Assembly (NCBI GenBank): GCA_026225945.1 | Contig: JAMJFZ010000181.1 | Span: 3,534,001-3,598,000, forward strand | Direction of reading: 5' to 3' | DNA: 64,000 nt | Source: Cricetomys ansorgei | Lineage: Eukaryota > Chordata > Mammalia > Rodentia > Nesomyidae | Shown here: in pieces, positions 24,036-35,700 of the stretch | Numbering within the stretch: position 1 is the first letter of the stretch | Layout: every line of letters starts with the position of its first letter | Made by a program: the position numbers and the translations under genes | The notes under the pieces: generated by a model | The model's database searches: none | The model's input: the letters and a program-made list of their open reading frames with translations, nothing else | What the model was told of the DNA's origin: nothing

Positions 24036-24089
<54 letters not shown>
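23983..24089. repeat. (TC)n and (CA)n compound microsatellite
   Basis: Pyrimidine TC/TCCC run to about 24030 followed by a perfect CA run at 24037-24089. The short open frames crossing it are artefacts. Confidence 0.95.
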
Positions 24090-24093
<4 letters not shown>

Positions 24094-24194
24094 CATTAAC
24101 TGCTCACAGGGGATTCTGTTGGGAGGAGTCAAGTTGCACTATGTGCACTATGTTTTTAAATTACTCCATGGCAAATGAGGGAACCCCTGCCTGA

Positions 24195-24890
24195 AACTAC
24201 AGGACAGGCCAAGAACTAGAGACTTGAATAACCTGGAGACAATTTCTAATGATGTCATGCTCTGCTCATAGATGTGTATCTAACCCAGTTCTCACCTAGA
24301 GAGGGACCCCTAAGCAGCTGAGAGGGACATCTGGAGAGACCCAGGGCCAAATATCATGCAGAGGTTGGGGAACCCCACAGAAGAAGAAGAGGAAGGATGG
24401 AGGAAACCAGAGGTTCTCAGGATTCCAGGAGAACAAGCCTCACAGTGTCAACTGATGGAGTCTACAGAGAATGAAGCCACAGACAGAGAACCTGCAGGAT
24501 CCCCTAAAAACATCTTGTGGCTGTCTGTATTGTATCTGTCTGTATCTTGAAAAACTTCTGCAGACTGGAGTGGGGGTGTCTCTGACCAATTTACCTGCTC
24601 TTGAGATGCTTTTGTTCCTGCTGGGTTGCCTGGCCCACCCTTGTTGTAGGGTTTGGTGCCTGGCCTTGTACCATCATGCTGTGCCATGCCTTAATTGTGC
24701 TGTAACCTTGGGGAAATGGTTGGTTCTTTTCCGCGGAGAAGGGAGACGGTACTGGGTGGTGATGGGAGTAAATCTGGGGGAGATGAGAGGTGATAGGTGG
24801 TGGCAGGAGGGGAGGTGGGGCAGGAGGTATTCTATAAGTTGTATGAGAGAAGAAAAATTAAAATAAAAAACTAAAATTAAAAAAATGTAA
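24195..24890 (+). repeat. L1 LINE 3' UTR with G-rich tract and A-rich end
   Basis: Rodent (Lx-like) L1 3' UTR: 'TGATGTCATGCTCTGCTCAT', CTGACCAATTTACCTGCTC, 'CTGCTGGGTTGCCTGGCC', 'TTGTAGGGTTTGGTGCC', a G-rich region at about 24740-24830, and an AAAATTAAAATAAAAAAC end. The left boundary is approximate. The 131-codon open frame at 24471-24866 lies inside it and is not a gene. Confidence 0.85.
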
Positions 24891-25803
24891 TATTTGTGAA
24901 TTTTGTATCTGAAAATGGTCTTAGAACTAATTTGAGAGATATTGAAATAAAACGTCATTTCTCCTCAAGTTTTATATAATAGACAACTATGTGCTACATG
25001 AAATTAGTCACAGAATTGTCTTAAAACAATATAATATGGGATATTAATGTATTTCAAACCATACATCATTCAGATGAGTTCCAATGTAGAGCACAGTATT
25101 TATATGCGTTTCCCCATGTTTCTGCTCAGCCTACCTGACTCTTTTCTTATTTGAAATTAGGCTGGTTTTTCAACATGGAGAAGATGATGCACTTTTAGGC
25201 AAGCTAAACTCTTGAGAAATGTTTAAATATTTGCAGTAGTAGATCACGTAATGTGGCCAAAGTCTATTACTGTATGCTAAACATAAGAGCTTCTAAGTGT
25301 GCCTTTCAAAGGTACACTTACTAGAGTTGTGGTACAGCTGCCAGCTCCCTCTTGTTATTGCTTCTTGGTTCTGAGGTTGAAATATTGTTAAATTATTTGG
25401 CAAACCAAAGATTCTTAGAGTCAAAATCCACATATTTTTAGGTTTTAATGGTGTTATATTGGTTGTGCCATTTTATAATTTTACATCAGTTTTCACATAT
25501 GACATGACAGTAGCTCCACAAAGTAAAGAAATTAAAAGAGAAAGACCCTATGAAGCCCCAAATTTAATCCAAGTCCTGTGACATCAAAGTTGTTTCATTA
25601 AACTATATGAATCACAGTTTCAAGAAAATGGAAGATTGTATTTGGTGTCTTACATAACGGCAGTGTTTCTGCTGGAACATTTAATACTCGCATGAGAGTA
25701 TAAAAAAGTGCTCTGCTGATGTCTGACATACAATCTGTAAAAATTATGTCTGCTGGGCTTCTTGAAATATTTCAGAGTCTTAATTCCTGAAATATCTCAG
25801 AGA
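24891..25803. other. Unassigned noncoding sequence
   Basis: No named repeat and no coding evidence. Confidence 0.5.
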
Positions 25804-26010
25804 ATATAGAATAGAGATTAAGAACACAGATTCTGACGTTAGACTGCTTGAATTTATGATCTTAAATTCTCATGTATATATCTATCATCTTGCAATGTCT
25901 CTCTGACTCTGCATGTGTGCTCTCAATTGTAAAATAGGAAAATAATAGCATCTCCATCCTTATTAGGAGATAGTGCCTTGCACATACATCATAACTGACA
26001 TTCAATATGA
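25804..26010 (+). repeat. MIR SINE
   Basis: MIR order is visible: 'AGAGATTAAGAACACAGATT', 'CTGACGTTAGACTGCTTGAA', then AATTGTAAAATAGGAAAATA, 'ATAATAGCATCTCCATCC', 'AGTGCCTTGCACATACATCA'. MIR is an ancient tRNA-derived mammalian SINE. Confidence 0.85.
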
Positions 26011-26225
26011 GGGCTATGGAATTTGGAGTCTAACTACATGGTATGAAAACTTGGCTCTTCGTCTCATAACTTTTACAGCCATGGAAAAGTCACTTGATTT
26101 CTCAATGCTTTAGTTTCTCAGGTGTAAAATGAGAAATACTAAATATATACGAAATAGTTAGATATTAACACAGAGAACAAAGTCAATACACCTAAACTTA
26201 TATAGACTTTGCTACATAAATATTC
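26011..26225 (+). repeat. Second MIR SINE, adjacent
   Basis: Reads GGCTATGGAATTTGGAGTC, 'ACTTGGCTCTTCGTCTCATA', 'GGAAAAGTCACTTGATTTCT', 'TTTCTCAGGTGTAAAATGAG'. Same strand as, and directly downstream of, the previous MIR. Confidence 0.85.
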
Positions 26226-27989
26226 AATGACTATTAGTTGTCACTACCAGCATTTACAATTTGGATGGCTCATTAACTTCAGAAAATGTTAGAGTTTGAA
26301 AAACAACACTATTAAGAATAATAAAAGAATAATGTATATTAACATTGACTGTTCACTGGCAAATGGAAATTTAAGGCCATCATTTTATAAGAATGCTGGA
26401 TCTATAAGCTACTTTTATGTAGGTAGTTGTGTATATATTGTGCTTGCTTGTTTTCTGTGTCTTTGGCTCAAGCAAGAAGGAAGTCTGCTGAAATGGATAT
26501 TTTTATTCTTCTGGCTATCTCACGTCTTCAACATGTTTGTGCCTACAACTATTTATGCTCCTTTTTCCCTCAAGACTTCAATAATTGGCTGTGTGTCCTT
26601 AAGTTTATCTAGGAGATTGTATGTAGCCTTTCTGCTTCTATTCTATACTCTCTTTATGAGAGAGGGAGAGGGAGACAGAGAGAAAGAGAGAGAGAGAGAG
26701 AGGAATATCAATTTGAACAAAAACTAACAGACAAATCCTAAATCATAAATAACATTATAAGATACAAGGAGGGAAACTCAAAATAACACTATGTGTGTGT
26801 GTTTCTTGTGTTCTCCTTTATCTGTATGGCTCAGGACAAAGGGCTCCTACCTTCCTTAGATGGCTCTCCTGTGGAGGAGCAGAAATACAAGAGACAATAG
26901 CATTCAGATGCAAGTTACATAAGAACATTCTCCGAAGAAGACAGTGAGTTAGCACAGGTCTTACATATTAGAAAAAAGAAATTGGCAGAATGTATTTGAT
27001 AGGGAACTTGAAAGTTCATTTTCGTATCTTCCATATTTTGGCTGTTTCAAAAATTATTTACAGCTAACTTGAGTTAACAAGGTAGGAAGTTCTTTCAAGC
27101 CATTTAAAAATATTCATGTATGAAATTTGCAGAAAAGAGAAAAATCAGTCCTGTAAAGGTACAGGCAATTCTTCTGTGGATTTAATAAAAATAAACTTGA
27201 TTTTAGTTTGTATACATGGTTAACTGTTTGGAAAGTGATATATAGTTTTGTTAAATACTAGAAGAGTTCCACTTTCCAAGGTGTGCCCAAATTAACCTGT
27301 AATGCTTTGGTTACCTCGTGTCTCAGACAGAGAGAGCTGAGAGGAGTGTTGAGATTTCTGACATGAGCCTGGACCCAGCTATTTCTTGCTGTGGCATCTT
27401 TACCCCTCTATGTTCTTTGCATCGGGACTCTGTGCACCTCTGTCCTTATTTTCTTCTTCTGTTTCATCTGGTTTGAATTCTCATTTGTCTTTTGAACCTT
27501 GTTCAAGGCATTCCTGATCCATGAAATGTGATCTCTCAAAGGACAGGATTAGTAACATTCATTTGATAATTCATGGGTAATTACAAACACTGGATTACAT
27601 ATTTACTTCTCATATCAGTCTTTGAAAATATTGGGGAAGAGCCTGAGTTTAAGATGCCCGAGTAGAGTACAACCATTTGGATAAGTAAGTATATCAAGTT
27701 ACATACAATTCTCTAGTCACTTGGTTGGCTTATTACAGGTATTTCTAATTATATGTCAAAGTATTTTCTAAGTACCACCTGCATTAGAACAGCTTGGGTA
27801 AGTTTTTATAGCTATTGATTTCTCCACTTCAATTCCAGAAGACAGAATCAGAATAACTAGAAATGAGTCTTGGAATTCTAGACTAAAAAATCATTAAGTA
27901 ACTATCCCACTGAACAAATATGAGACCAAAGCTCCATTATATTAGATGATGCTAACTTTTCCATCACAAATACACTGAATGCCATCAGT
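26226..27989. other. Unassigned noncoding sequence
   Basis: AT-rich. A 143-codon plus-strand open frame (26296-26727) runs into a GA microsatellite, with no domain and no exon context. The interval 27290-27560 is weakly L2-like but not enough to call. Confidence 0.5.
26658..26702. repeat. (GA)n microsatellite
   Basis: GA/GGGA repeats ending in a pure AG run. Confidence 0.9.
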
Positions 27990-28195
27990 AATAATAGTGA
28001 ATACCTTTCATTGAGTATTTATTGGGTGAATAATAAAAGCATTAAGGCATATTAATGTACTGTACTTTCACAGATATGAGGATTATGAATTTCCACATGC
28101 CTGAAGCACTCTCTGAAGCCATTAAATACAATTACCCCTCAGTTCACAACGTGACTTGATAACAGAATTGGAAACCGAAGCCAGGAAGCTCGTTT
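27990..28195 (-). repeat. MIR-type repeat
   Basis: Reverse MIR features: 'TTCATTGAGTATTTATTGGG', CATTAAGGCATATTAATG, and 'ACAGAATTGGAAACCGAAGC' (decayed form of the ACAGATGAGGAAACTGAGGC block). Confidence 0.7.
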
Positions 28196-28542
28196 TCTTC
28201 TACCAGTGAGTTCTAGAGTAACCTGAATGAATATGGACAGAATTTATTGTTTAATAAACAGTTCCAACACTTTTTCATTTTGGATTCTTCTTTGATTCCA
28301 TGTGTGAGCCTTCTTTAAAGGATGGCCAGCAATTCATGGCTTGTCATGTTTCCACATTTCCCATGGGGAATAAATGTGCTCTTGTGGTGAGATTCAAGGA
28401 TATGCTAACCAAACCACGTAAGCTGGAGGAATTTCGGAAAATTTATGGAGAGCCAAGGAAGTCTTTGACCTTCTCCCAATCTTATTTCCTAAAGCAGGGT
28501 GTAGAATCTAGGAAGAATTACATGGTCTGGCAACAAAGTAGG

Positions 28543-28691
28543 CTTTTTTTGTCTTTTGTTTTTTCCTTTGTTGTAACTCTGACCATCCTGGAACTCATCC
28601 TGTAAACCAGGCTGGTCTCAAACTCACAGAGATCCACCTGCTTCTGCCTCCCAAGTGCTGGGATTAAAGGCGCGCACCACCACCGCCCAGC
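28543..28691 (-). repeat. B1 SINE
   Basis: Reverse complement of B1: a T-rich start (the tail), 'GACCATCCTGGAACTCATCC', 'AACCAGGCTGGTCTCAAACT', 'GCCTCCCAAGTGCTGGGATT', 'AAAGGCGCGCACCACCACCG'. High identity to consensus, with CpGs retained in the head, so relatively young. Confidence 0.95.
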
Positions 28692-29234
28692 TGAAGTAGA
28701 TTTTAAGACCCTCATATAAAAATGCCCTCTGTAAACTTGGATGCAAGAACATTCTTAACTCTGGAGATTGTTCCCAAATGTAGAAGAATCTGGACAAAAG
28801 GTTCTTGCTGACTTTCTCCTTTGTTATTGCCATCAGCTCATATGACTTTTGCAGTGTTATATTTTTCTGCTACTATCCTCTGCATCACTGTAAAAACCTT
28901 CCGGTTTAACAACCCTTTGAGTTTTCATTTCCTTGTGAAATCTCCCCTGTCCCGTGAGGCATACGGTAAATGAATTTGAGTGTGTCTTCTTTTGAATTTG
29001 ACTTTTGTTATATGGCCCTCATCCACGAACTCGAGTTTTTCCCCTGCCCTGCAGTTTTAGGAAAGTCACTCTTGGTTAGCGACACCCACTCATCACTGGA
29101 ATCAGCCTGGTGTGGTTGACTTGCTCATTCCCACGGGAAGAGTCTGCAAGCAGCGGAAAAGACACAACACCCAGACAGTTCGTATCCATCTGTGTGCTCC
29201 ACTTTCGTTGCATGCTCTCATCTTCATTCAGCAT

Positions 29235-29345
29235 CTCTTTATATCATTTTATTCTATGTGCCCAGTGTAATAGGTTACCCCATTTTATAATTCAATGAAA
29301 GAGTATAGGTTACATATCTTGTCTAAATGTCTAGGGCAAGAAATG
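29235..29345 (-). repeat. Possible MIR fragment
   Basis: TACCCCATTTTATAATTCAA followed by ACATATCTTGTCTAAATG resembles the reversed MIR core (CCCCATTTTACAGATG ... CTTGCCCAAGGTC). Confidence 0.5.
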
Positions 29346-29736
29346 TTTCAGATTTGAATCTTTCAATTTTTAGAACATTTGCATAGATTTTTAATTAGTT
29401 AAGGATCCCAAATACAAAAGTTTTCAAACCAAAATGTTCAGAAACTCTTTAGCAACAAGTTCGATATCTGGGAAGACTTGGGGGCTTGTGATGTTTGAAT
29501 TAGGGATGCTTATCCTGTATCAACTCAGGAAATTCTTTATTCACTCTGTAATATTAATAATGTTGTTCATTTTCTTCATATTGTAGAAGGTGTTAAGAGA
29601 TCATTTCTTTATACTAACACACAATGTTGCATTATTGAGTATATCAAAACCCCATTCTACTGCTCTTTCAATAAGAATTAACAGTATTTGCAATAATATT
29701 CGATCACGAAAACTGTTTTCAAGAATATACATGTGT

Positions 29737-29797
29737 GCACACACACACATACACATACACACAGCTGTGCACATGCATGTGCACACACACATATACA
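29737..29797. repeat. Imperfect (CA)n tract
   Basis: ACACACAT/ACACATGC alternation. Confidence 0.85.
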
Positions 29798-30997
29798 TTT
29801 ATTGTGTAGTATAGGTATTAGAATTTCTGGTACAGAATCATGATCCAAAGAGTTTCAGCATAGGAAATGTAAATACTGAAAATTTACTCAATACCCACTT
29901 CTAACTACTTAGAAAAGAACTCGTTTGTTTTCCTTATTTTTCAGAGCAAATCTTAGCTGTAATCACTGTCTCTAATTTCTCTCTGAATGATACAAGTCTT
30001 TAATTACAATCACTCTTATCCATATTAATGCAAGTATTGCCTGCATGTTTGATACTGTTTTTCAGAATGTTTCTTCTCTATTACTAAATCCCAGTAGTAG
30101 ATCAGGATACTGGAGAGTAATGAGTTCATATCCCTGGTCTTTTTTTTCCAAATGTGGTTTCTTAATCAAGCTAGTAAGTCTATTTTGGCCTGCTTTCTCT
30201 TTCAGTAAGTAAGCCTGCTATTAGTAATGTTCTCATGGATTTGTTCCGAGAATCCTACTGTATTATACATGTGGTTAAGGAAGTTCTAACCCATAGAAAT
30301 ACATTAGCCATCACTTTTTAGTATTTTATTTGTTAGGTTTTTATGCCTAGTGTATTCATTATAATTAGTGTTTTATATAATACTTGATTAGATTTATTAT
30401 GCGTGCTGATTTCTCTGCTTACCATTGTTTCTCCCTCATACCTCCTCATTAACATAAAATTCGAGCTTCCTTCCTGAATTGTTTCCTAATTATTTCTCTT
30501 ATAAGTATTTGTGAGTGGTAATTTAAAAAAAAATTGCACATATTTTTCTTTTGCTCGGTTTCTGTGTTGTGATTCAGCTCTGCCTGGGATTTCAGGTGGA
30601 CTGTTTTAGCTCAGCCTCTGAAAGCTCAACAGTTTCCTCCTTCTGTTGTGCTTCATGAGCAGTGTTCTAGCAGATGTGCTTTTGTTTATTTGTTTTTTTA
30701 AAATCTGATTATGACTCTGTCTTTATTCTATGAATGATTTTAAAATATTTCTTTGATTTGAGCATGTTTCTCATTATATGTATGTATCTAAACCATATCT
30801 TATATCTAAAGCTTTATGCTTTTCAGTAATTGTGTTCAATTTTCAGGAAATATTTTTTTGCCATATATTCCTGTAACATATCGCAGCATATACTTCTATA
30901 ATTGTAGCAGCTAAGGAAATTGAACTCTAGAGGTGAATGCCATTCTGATTACCAGTACTCACAAAATGATATCCATAATAAACCAATAGACACGTAT

Positions 30998-31151
30998 CTT
31001 TTTCTTTTTTTGAGACAGGGTTTCTCTGTTGTAACTCTGACTGTCCTGGAACTCACTCTGTAGACCAGGATAGCCTTGAATTCACAGGGATCTTCCTGTC
31101 TCTGCATTTAATCTGCTGGGATTAAAGGGGTGTGCCATCACCCTGCCCTGC
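30998..31151 (-). repeat. B1 SINE
   Basis: Reverse complement of B1: TTTTTTTGAGACAGGG, 'TCTCTGTTGTAACTCTGACT', 'CCTGGAACTCACTCTGTAGA', 'GCTGGGATTAAAGGGGTGTG'. Moderate divergence. Confidence 0.95.
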
Positions 31152-31242
31152 GAGATACATATCTTAGTAATGATATCAGTAACATAAAGTTTCATCTTTA
31201 ACTTACTAAATGCCAAGCCATATGGAAAAAGTTTGGAACATG

Positions 31243-31630
31243 AGATGGTGGGGTGGTTTGAATGAGAATGGGCCCCATAGTCTCATATATTTGAATGCTT
31301 GGTCATTAAGGAGTGGCATTACTTGGGAGGGATTAGGAGGTGTGGCCATGTTAGAGTAGGCGTGGCCTTGCTGTACGAAGTGCGCCACTACAGGTAGACT
31401 CAGAGGTTTCAAGGGCCCAATCCAGGCACAGTAGCACTCTCTTTTTGCTGCCTGCTGATCCAGATGTAGAACTCTGAGCTACTTCTCCAGCACTATGTCT
31501 GCCTGCATGCTGCCAGGCTCCCCACCATGATCTCAGTGGGCTAAACCTCTGAAATTGTAAGCCAGCCCCAATCAAATATTTCCTTTTATAAGAGTTGCTA
31601 TGGTCATGGTTTCTCTTCACAGAATCACAT
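31243..31630 (+). repeat. Rodent LTR-like interspersed repeat
   Basis: Sense strand: 'GGTGGTTTGAATGAGAATGG', 'CTCATATATTTGAATGCTTG', 'GGATTAGGAGGTGTGGCCAT', 'TGCCTGCATGCTGCCAGGC', 'AAATTGTAAGCCAGCCCCAA', 'AAGAGTTGCTATGGTCATGG'. The layout (TTTG start, AATCAAATA polyadenylation-like region, GGTCATGG end) is that of a MaLR-type LTR. Related to 48285. Confidence 0.75.
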
Positions 31631-31852
31631 ATTGACTATGGAATAGGGTCTTGTTAAAAAAGAGATTTATGGAATGTTGTAAAGTATCAACCTACTTCTT
31701 AAACCAGCTTACCATATTTATAATGGGAAAAGATGGTTCCAGAAGTGGATTATGGAGAGCCTTTTTGAAAGTTTCAGATGAAAACTGAGTATCTCTAAGT
31801 TTATGTGTATGTGAGAGTTCTGGTTAAGATCTTGTTATTGTCCACTAAGGTT

Positions 31853-32228
31853 TCAAATGATCTTCATCTGTATTGGATTGAATATTGAGACATCAAAAAA
31901 TCTCCACGTCCTAATCTTAAAGGACCTATAACTATCAGTTAAATGCATATGATGGAGTTGAGGGTTCTGAGGGTACAGGATCATATGCACAGACATAGTT
32001 GTGATTACATGGATCTTACAACTGAGAGGCAGAGGAAGATTTTTTTTTTTTTTTAAAGAACAAGGCAAAGTAATGTGACCATAGAGTAAGAGCCACAATC
32101 TCAGGACTGTATGAATCCATCTGATTCTGAGTTGTGACTTCTGGCATTCAGAACTGAGAGAGAACATTTTAGTTATTGTCAGCCACTGCATCAGAAGTGA
32201 TTTTCTACAATATCTATCAGTATGTGAT
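31853..32228 (+). repeat. MLT1-type MaLR LTR
   Basis: Shows TATTGGATTGAATATTGAG, 'CCACGTCCTAATCTTAAAGG', 'GACTTCTGGCATTCAGAACT', GAGAGAGAACATTTTAG and 'TTGTCAGCCACTGCATCAG', the ordered 3' half of an MLT1 (ERVL-MaLR) LTR. A poly(T) run (32040) interrupts it. A 128-codon reverse open frame inside is chance. Confidence 0.8.
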
Positions 32229-33334
32229 GCACCACTCAAAGGGGTGTCATTTCAAATATTTGAATGTTGCATTTTCTACTTATGCTGGAGTCTTTCAGTC
32301 TTTCCCCATTGTCTCTGGTGCTACTGCTTCCACCTGGCACTGCTGAGCTTAGAGAATGGATGGGCCATGTGATGGGCAGACTCTACAACCTGGAGCTGAT
32401 GTATGTGTCTATTGGCTATGGGAATGCTGGACTGGCATGGATAGTGTCATCTCTAACTCACATTCACACAAAGCAATCAGTAATTCATTGAATAGCTAGA
32501 AGTGTATGCTTATAAAGTGAACCAATCTGAGAGATAGGCAGATGGGTGCTGAGGATAAGAGGAATGGAATACAGTGCAACAGACACATCTTGCTCTGTCG
32601 TTTCCACAGGCTTCTGGCACTTTTAATTGACTCATGCATGTTTGGAGACTATCATATCATTGTTTTCTTTCAAGAGTTTCTATAGAGTTTCATAGTTATA
32701 CTGGGACAGATAAAAACAGCTATTTCACATACATCTAGGGGGGATGGTATGTGGGCATTTGTTACTGTGATTATGTCTTCTATAATATCATAAATAATCA
32801 CATATAATTTCTGATTGTGTAGAATATTTTTAACTGTCCTCTACTTGCCCGAGTCACAATTGAAAATAACAATAATTACTATTTCTCTTAGAAAAACAAC
32901 TCATGTCCTTAAATAGGTTGTTTTCTATGCAGTACACTTTTGCCAACAAGTCGAAACAGGTTATATTGAATAATAATATGCTACATCTTCTACCATGCAG
33001 ATCCCAGATGTAGATTGACACTTCCACTCCAATTTCTGATTTTGGAAGGTCTCTTTGGCTCACTGCTATAGTTATTAGGATGCTGTCCAAGATTGGCTTC
33101 AAGAGAGTCCAATGTGAAGCCAACATATGAACTCTCAGCCTGATTTATACACCTTTGCAAGTTAGTTTCCATGGGGAAACTGGACTGGTTTTCTAGAAGC
33201 ATGTTGTTATGCTGCTCGCAGAAGCACATCCTGAACATGGGCATGATGAAATATGACTTTATGTGTGAAAGACAATTAACATAAATAGCACATAGTCTTG
33301 TCAATATATAATTGGTTCTATGTTAATTAAGGAT
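32229..33334. other. Unassigned noncoding sequence
   Basis: No repeat recognised and open frames only up to about 104 codons, without domains. Confidence 0.5.
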
Positions 33335-33595
33335 TTTCTTAGTTTCATTTCCTGTTGCTGTGATAAATATGGTAAAATATCCAGAGAAAAGGGAATTAAT
33401 GGACAAAGAATTTATTTGTCTCACAATTTCATGGTATATCCCATCATTGTGGGATAACCAAGGTGATGGGGACTTGACACACTTACCTATATTATATCCA
33501 CAGTCACAGGCAAAGAGCAATGAATTAATGCATGCATGCACAGGTCCCATCCACAATTAAGATGTGTCTTCCCCACCACTCAGTTTGAATACAGG
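33335..33595 (-). repeat. Rodent LTR-like interspersed repeat, partial
   Basis: Starts TTTCCTGTTGCTGTGATAAA, then 'AAAATATCCAGAGAAAAGGG', 'TTTATTTGTCTCACAATTTC', 'CCCATCATTGTGGGATAACC', 'CCACAGTCACAGGCAAAGAG'. Same family as 49415. Confidence 0.7.
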
Positions 33596-33599
33596 ACAT

Positions 33600-33965
33600 A
33601 GAGAAATCAACCTACTGGTTTCCTGCAGGAAGATCTCTCCTTGTGGGCCAGCTTCCATAGTGCCAGAAGGTGCTATTCAGACTCTAGCGGAGAAAAGGCA
33701 TTGATGCATTGCCTCACACTGGACCATGTAGCCTAAAATTCTGTCCAGCCTCCAAAGATGTGTCTACTTATGAAACATTGGTGTGGCAATTATGTCATGC
33801 CAATTAGCTGCTTTCTGATTGGATATGATGCCTGCTCCATAGAAGAGATTTCCTGATCACATAGTCACTATCAGAATTCAGAGCATCAGAGTACAGGACC
33901 TCTTGAGTGTCAGTGGTATCTGCTCTCAGAGCCAAGAGACCCTCCCTCTACCATGAGCTTTGCTT
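33600..33965 (+). repeat. Unnamed rodent interspersed repeat, copy 2
   Basis: Carries the 'CCAGCTTCCATAGTGCCAGA', AGGTGCTATTCAGACTC block shared with 11190 and 55720, then 'TGTGTCTACTTATGAAACAT', 'GGATATGATGCCTGCTCCAT', 'GAATTCAGAGCATCAGAGTA' and 'CAGTGGTATCTGCTCTCAGA'. Family not named. Confidence 0.55.
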
Positions 33966-34189
33966 CAGAATAGCAGAACAGGTTCCTTCCTTCAGGCATG
34001 TAGTTTTGGATGCTGCCTGATCCATCTTTCTTCAGTGATATTTAAGTGTGTTTTGACTTTTAAATTTTCTGCTCCTCATCTTTCAAATCCTCTTTATTAT
34101 ACAATTGCTATTTATGCTATTTATATTGTCTGTGTCCTGCCATTCCTCTCTGAAGATCCTCCCCCTACAGTGCCTTAACACTGCCCTGA

Positions 34190-34560
34190 TTTCTATGGTC
34201 AATGCAGGTTGTGTATCACATCTGAAGATTTGGAGCTAGGAACTGCAGATGAGAGAGAGAACATGGGATGTCTGTCATTTGGAATCTGACTAACTTCACT
34301 CAGCATTTCCATCCATTCACCTGCAAATTTCTCTCTCTTTTTCTCTTTTTTACAGATGGCTTGTATTCCATTGTGTATATATATATACCACATTTCATTA
34401 CCCATTCATCAACTGAAGGACATTGAAATTGTTCCCACTCCTACCTATTGTGAATAGAGTAGCAATGAAAACTGTTGGGCAAGTACCTGTGAAGTAGGAT
34501 GTCAAGTTACACCTCGGGTTGCATCCTGGGTATTTATCATCATTGTTTTTCAGATAACTT
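34190..34560 (-). repeat. L1 LINE fragment
   Basis: Reverse complement of old L1: 'AACATGGGATGTCTGTCATT', 'CTAACTTCACTCAGCATTTC', 'TTACCCATTCATCAACTGAA', 'CTATTGTGAATAGAGTAGCA'. Decayed. Confidence 0.85.
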
Positions 34561-35438
34561 GAAAAATGCACATTCATTGAATTTTTAATTTAAATGACTG
34601 ATTCTTAGTTTCAAAGCATTGTACTTCTCCCGCAGTATTGTTCATCCCTTAAGAGCATCTAAAATACCTTTTTTGGTCAATTTTTCTTAACTTCCATTCT
34701 GTACTGCTGTACAACACATACATAACACTTTTTACACTATGTATTCATTATTTTTATTGTCCATTTCTTTCAGTAAACTATGAACACTCCAACAACATTA
34801 CACGCCGTGTTCAACACTATCCATCTTGGTGCTACTACCTTTCTTATTGAGCCTCAAGTACATTTTAGGTAGTTTACATATTTCTTCATGATAAGTAAAA
34901 ATAATTTCTATTTAAATTTGCTTACAATATTAAGTACCAAGTCCATTTTCATAGCTAATTACATTCTGCACTTTTTTCTACTCTGACACATTTTATAGAG
35001 ATAAATCTTTGGGGTAAAATGTTTGTAAATGAATTTGGAAATTGAACCATGACTTTGAATTTTCTAGGTTGCTAGATCTCTACTTTTGACAAATATCCCA
35101 TTTATGCTCATCAGAATTTCATCTGATCCTTGATGAGATACAGAATAATCTTTAAGCAAACACTTCGTGTAAGATGGAGTTTATTTTATTTAGGCTAATA
35201 TTGTTAAGAATCCGTTTTTAAACTTGAAAAGTTGTAATATAAATGATAATTACATTTTGTAGCTTCAGAACTTCTTGGATTACTAGGTAATATATATCAT
35301 CAAAACGGACTGTGCTTAATCTCTTCTTACCAGAAATGACGTGAGCATTTCATTGCAATGATTGCTATATGGGAGACATATAGATTGTAGTTAGTAGTTA
35401 GGACTCTCTAGCTTACATCATATAATTTTTACACTTGA
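34561..35438. other. Unassigned noncoding sequence
   Basis: No repeat recognised and no coding evidence. Confidence 0.5.
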
Positions 35439-35600
35439 AAATAATTTGGGGGCTAGTGAGATTGCCAAGTGACTAAGAGTGTGCATTCCTCTTGCAGCAG
35501 ACTCCAGTTTTGTTCCCAGAATCCACATTGGGCAGTTCACCTTGCCAGTAACTCCAGCTCCAGTGGACCCAACACTTGGCAACTGCACACATACACACAC

Positions 35601-35650
<50 letters not shown>

Positions 35651-35700
35651 CAATTAAAATAAAAATACATCTTTAAAAAATTAAAAGCTACAAATAATTT
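35439..35700 (+). repeat. B2 SINE with target duplication and CA expansion
   Basis: B2 body 35448-35691: GGGGCTAGTGAGATTGCC (tRNA-like head), 'AAGAGTGTGCATTCCTCTTG', 'GCAGTTCACCTTGCCAGTAA', 'CTCCAGCTCCAGTGGACCC', a (CA)n expansion and AAAATACATCTTTAAAAAAT at the 3' end. A perfect 9-bp direct repeat AAATAATTT flanks it (35439-35447 and 35692-35700), consistent with L1-driven insertion. Confidence 0.92.
35586..35650. repeat. (CA)n microsatellite in B2
   Basis: CA run with a single CG interruption near 35605. Open frames of 60-130 codons through it are artefacts. Confidence 0.97.

Larger units (their letters stand above)
28692..30997. other. Mostly unassigned noncoding sequence
   Basis: Apart from the MIR piece and CA-rich tract listed separately, I recognise nothing. 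AT-rich with no credible coding frame. Confidence 0.5.

Noticed and set aside
24471..24866. 131-codon plus-strand frame and reverse frames of 79 and 94 codons
   Set aside because: Lie wholly in the L1 3' UTR with its G-rich tract, a noncoding region.
26296..26727. 143-codon plus-strand open frame
   Set aside because: Ends in a GA microsatellite, no domain, and overlaps another arbitrary frame. No splice or promoter context.
27290..27560. Possible L2 fragment
   Set aside because: Only scattered pyrimidine-rich resemblance, without an ordered series of L2 blocks.
31853..32239. 128-codon minus-strand frame with a Lys run
   Set aside because: Antisense read of an MLT1 LTR; the Lys run comes from a poly(T) tract.
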